DNA of 64,000 nucleotides from Cristatella mucedo (taxonomy: Eukaryota > Bryozoa > Phylactolaemata > Cristatellidae): positions 1,543,001 through 1,607,000 of the forward strand of contig WPIO01000030.1 of assembly GCA_009760855.2 (NCBI GenBank). The letters are read 5' to 3'. Every line of letters begins with the position of its first letter. The first letter of the stretch is position 1. The position numbers and the translations under genes are program-made. This document shows positions 63,327-64,000 of the stretch, in pieces. The notes under the pieces were generated by a model. The model was not told the origin of the DNA. It ran no database searches and was given only the letters and a program-made list of their open reading frames with translations.

Positions 63327-63748
63327 CTCTCTCTCTCTCTCAAAAGGATGAAAGTGGGCGGACGGCAGGTCTGCTCACCTTCGATGGGTGCGAAATTTAC
63401 GTCCTCGAAATTGGCTTGCCTTTGAGCCTGAAAGCAGAAGTGGCGAGCATGTGCACGCCATAGGTTGGAGCTCGCTATAGGCAGGCACGAAGCAGCTGGC
63501 CGAACGTTTGAGGTCGACCTGCCACAAGCAACCAGAGTGTGGCACGCCCGGGGCCAAGCCAGCCGCCGGCTGAGACCGCGGCCGACCACTCTGGCCGCCA
63601 GGTGGCGCTTCGGCCGACTCGGTGCGGGCTGTACGCTATACTCACGATCATTCGCCGGTTGGCGTGGTCAACGACGTCGAGCAGAGGGAACGCTTCCTTC
63701 ACTTCATCAATCATGCACACGTTCGTAAAGCCGACCATACACGCATGG
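58947..63748 (-). CDS. HDHD5: HDHD5 (CECR5)-type HAD-superfamily hydrolase, 3' part, 6 exons; 5' end outside the window
   Basis: HDHD5 is a haloacid-dehalogenase-like hydrolase with a likely mitochondrial location and no well-established substrate (family knowledge). The joined exons are 63646-63748, 63379-63427, 62744-62918, 62296-62341, 59829-59971 and 58947-59316. All have AG/GT borders and matching phases. The protein reads through VGFTNVCMIDEVKEAFPLLD, VLMGEPDRWETYLQLLIDLL, PVLACNMDLVFMAEA, FGHGAFLVCLESLY, KITGRDLTYTSLIGKPSEIT, KKLYFVGDNPEVDVFGANLY and HGHRDFETDHVL, ending EGILN. GKP gives the HAD motif III lysine and GDNPEVD the motif IV acidic pair. Motif I (DxD-type) and the N-terminal targeting region should be on exons beyond position 64000. 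The neighbouring PAK gene is on the same strand but unrelated. Confidence 0.93.
59655..59785 (-). mobile_element. SINE-2 copy in an HDHD5 intron
   Basis: TGTATAGTGCCTTAATAAAA, AGCGCTTCGCGTATGCC, and GAACTCGAGCGCACGATATT are the reverse complement of SINE-2. It lies in the intron between the last two HDHD5 exons, in sense with the gene. Confidence 0.75.
59829..59971 (-). CDS. HDHD5: HDHD5 exon: HAD motif III lysine (GKPS)
   Basis: Acceptor TTGCGACTAG at 59972 and donor GTCGG|GTAAGC at 59828. The exon starts in phase 0 with KITGRDLTYTSLIGKPSEIT and ends KKLYFVG. The Lys in GKPS corresponds to the HAD motif III lysine. The upstream intron, about 2.3 kb, is the longest one recovered in this gene. 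Confidence 0.93.
60319..60400. repeat. (TA)n microsatellite
   Basis: About 82 bp of TA with one C interruption near 60368, in the 2.3-kb HDHD5 intron. Confidence 0.97.
60401..61060. other. HDHD5 intron, no feature recognised
   Basis: The plus-strand frame at 60610-60912 is Cys-rich but has no motif I recognise. Confidence 0.35.
61150..61310 (+). mobile_element. SINE-1 copy in an HDHD5 intron
   Basis: TTAGGTGCTTGCTCTACACA (A-box side), GTGGGTTCGAGTTCTGC (B box), CTGCAAGCAGCGACGATAGT, and GAGGCTGCTAGATCAGCT. A SINE-2 tail piece may precede it at about 61070-61140. Confidence 0.8.
61330..62215 (+). mobile_element. LINE-A 3' fragment split by a LINE-B insertion
   Basis: LINE-A blocks at 61330-61440 and 61560-61707 (CTGCAGGTCCTGGACTGTGG) resume at 61984-62215 (GAGCTTCTACTTCCATGATA, TGAGATGAAGTCTGTTGGCT), with LINE-B between them. 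It ends ATGCACTGTATTACATTGAG. It lies in the HDHD5 intron at 59972-62295. Confidence 0.85.
61708..61977 (-). mobile_element. LINE-B 3' end nested in LINE-A
   Basis: Plus strand starts TAATAACAATAATAATAATG with CAGAGAACTCAATCTCTCTC and runs to GTCCTAAATAGGTGTG. TTTTCA flanks it on both sides (61702-61707, 61978-61983), probably the target-site duplication, though part may be LINE-B's own T-rich sequence. Confidence 0.85.
62296..62341 (-). CDS. HDHD5: HDHD5 micro-exon of 46 nt
   Basis: Acceptor GTTTGTAG at 62342 and donor TACAAG|GTAGGC at 62295. It encodes FGHGAFLVCLESLYK with one leading base that completes Arg. This matches the conserved FGHGTFLLCLE segment of the family. It is too short for ordinary ORF scans and was found by phase and motif. 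Confidence 0.92.
62546..62665. repeat. (CT)n microsatellite in an HDHD5 intron
   Basis: CT repeats with AAGCT and CGAGCT interruptions. On the gene's strand this is a (GA)n purine tract about 80 bp after a donor. Confidence 0.96.
62744..62918 (-). CDS. HDHD5: HDHD5 exon: VLMGEPDRWE to AEACMPR
   Basis: Acceptor TTGCCTGGCAG at 62919 and donor CCGAG|GTGAGC at 62743. The exon encodes IVLMGEPDRWETYLQLLIDL and later PVLACNMDLVFMAEACMP, both strongly conserved in HDHD5 proteins. A downstream (GA)n tract fills much of the next intron. Confidence 0.93.
63079..63341. repeat. CT-rich low-complexity tract in an HDHD5 intron
   Basis: Two pure CT cores (about 63083-63114 and 63296-63341) joined by imperfect CT-rich sequence. 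It ends ~40 bp from the 49-nt HDHD5 exon. Confidence 0.95.
63379..63427 (-). CDS. HDHD5: HDHD5 micro-exon of 49 nt
   Basis: Bounded by TCTGCTTTCAG at 63428 and GAAG|GTGAGC at 63378. It encodes AQRQANFEDVNFAPIE plus one base, filling the gap between RRMI and AIVLMGEP. It begins in phase 0 and ends in phase 1, as both neighbours require. Confidence 0.88.
63646..63748 (-). CDS. HDHD5: HDHD5 exon (most 5' one in the window)
   Basis: The likely acceptor is CTTTTCCTGAG at 63749 and the donor is ATC|GTGAGT at 63645. The exon codes GFTNVCMIDEVKEAFPLLDVVDHANRRMI, which fits the HDHD5 segment 'GF-NVVT-DEL--AFP-LDMVD'. The donor side is certain. The exact acceptor is less sure because the first few residues are poorly conserved. 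Confidence 0.85.
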
Positions 63749-64000
63749 CTCAGGAAAAGCGAACCAGTCTCAGCGGGAGACAGTCGAAGCGGCTAGGTGC
63801 TTCGGACGCCACACAGCCCGACAGCGAGCCCCGCTAAAGCCCCTCAGAGGCCAGCCGCAAGGCCACCAAATCCCCGAATGCTGGGCTTGTGACGTGAAAG
63901 TCTTTCGTGACTCCAAGCCCGGAGTAATGTGACTATATATTGAAATAAGCATCGACCTTGCATTGACCGAGAACTGTCAATGAAAAGAGAACCGACGGTC
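63749..64000. other. HDHD5 upstream intron, right edge of window
   Basis: No further HDHD5 exon is recognisable here. The 5' exons and HAD motif I should lie beyond 64000. Confidence 0.4.

Overview
This is eukaryotic nuclear DNA, most likely from an animal. Both recognisable genes are split by introns with GT..AG boundaries. The rest is dominated by decayed non-LTR retrotransposons, tRNA-derived SINEs and long microsatellites. There is no operon structure, phage, plasmid or CRISPR content. I read it as an invertebrate-like metazoan genome but cannot name the species.

Gene 1 (minus strand, 31860 down to 5158) is a p21-activated kinase. Six coding exons join in phase to an open frame of 1545 nt, giving 514 residues. 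The exons carry a basic N-terminus, a CRIB/p21-binding domain, a serine-rich linker, a pre-kinase helix and a full kinase domain with all catalytic motifs. The exons lie at 31667-31860, 21126-21453, 17524-17677, 11517-11583, 6181-6657 and 5158-5482. Introns range from about 0.7 to 10 kb. A CpG-rich block at about 39480-40450, with a strong minus-strand splice donor at 40188, may hold the promoter and a non-coding first exon.

Gene 2 (minus strand, 63748 down to 58947) is the 3' part of an HDHD5 (CECR5)-type haloacid-dehalogenase-like hydrolase. Six exons were recovered, including two of 49 and 46 nt. All phases agree and the last exon holds the stop codon. The 5' exons lie beyond the right edge.

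Layout. 1-1620 is CpG-rich sequence with a ~120-bp tandem repeat. 1620-2570 contains unassigned exon-like segments. About 2690-4250 is a dead Tigger/pogo DNA transposon. 5158-31880 is the PAK gene, with introns full of LINE and SINE pieces. 31.9-58.9 kb has no recognised protein gene and consists of repeats, microsatellites and two CpG-rich blocks (39.5-40.4 and 47.7-49.5 kb). 58.9-63.8 kb is HDHD5.

Repeats. LINE-A and LINE-B belong to the CR1/L2-like type, judged by RT motifs. LINE-A copies end in short ACATT-type tails. LINE-B copies end in (ATT)n tails. SINE-1 and SINE-2 have RNA polymerase III promoter-like heads. SINE-2 shares its 3' end with LINE-B, which suggests that LINE-B machinery moved it. 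I found no convincing new multi-gene system. The most interesting observations are the short-headed PAK, the split HDHD5, a perfect 38-bp palindrome, a clean 298-bp insertion with target-site duplication, and the SINE/LINE tail sharing.
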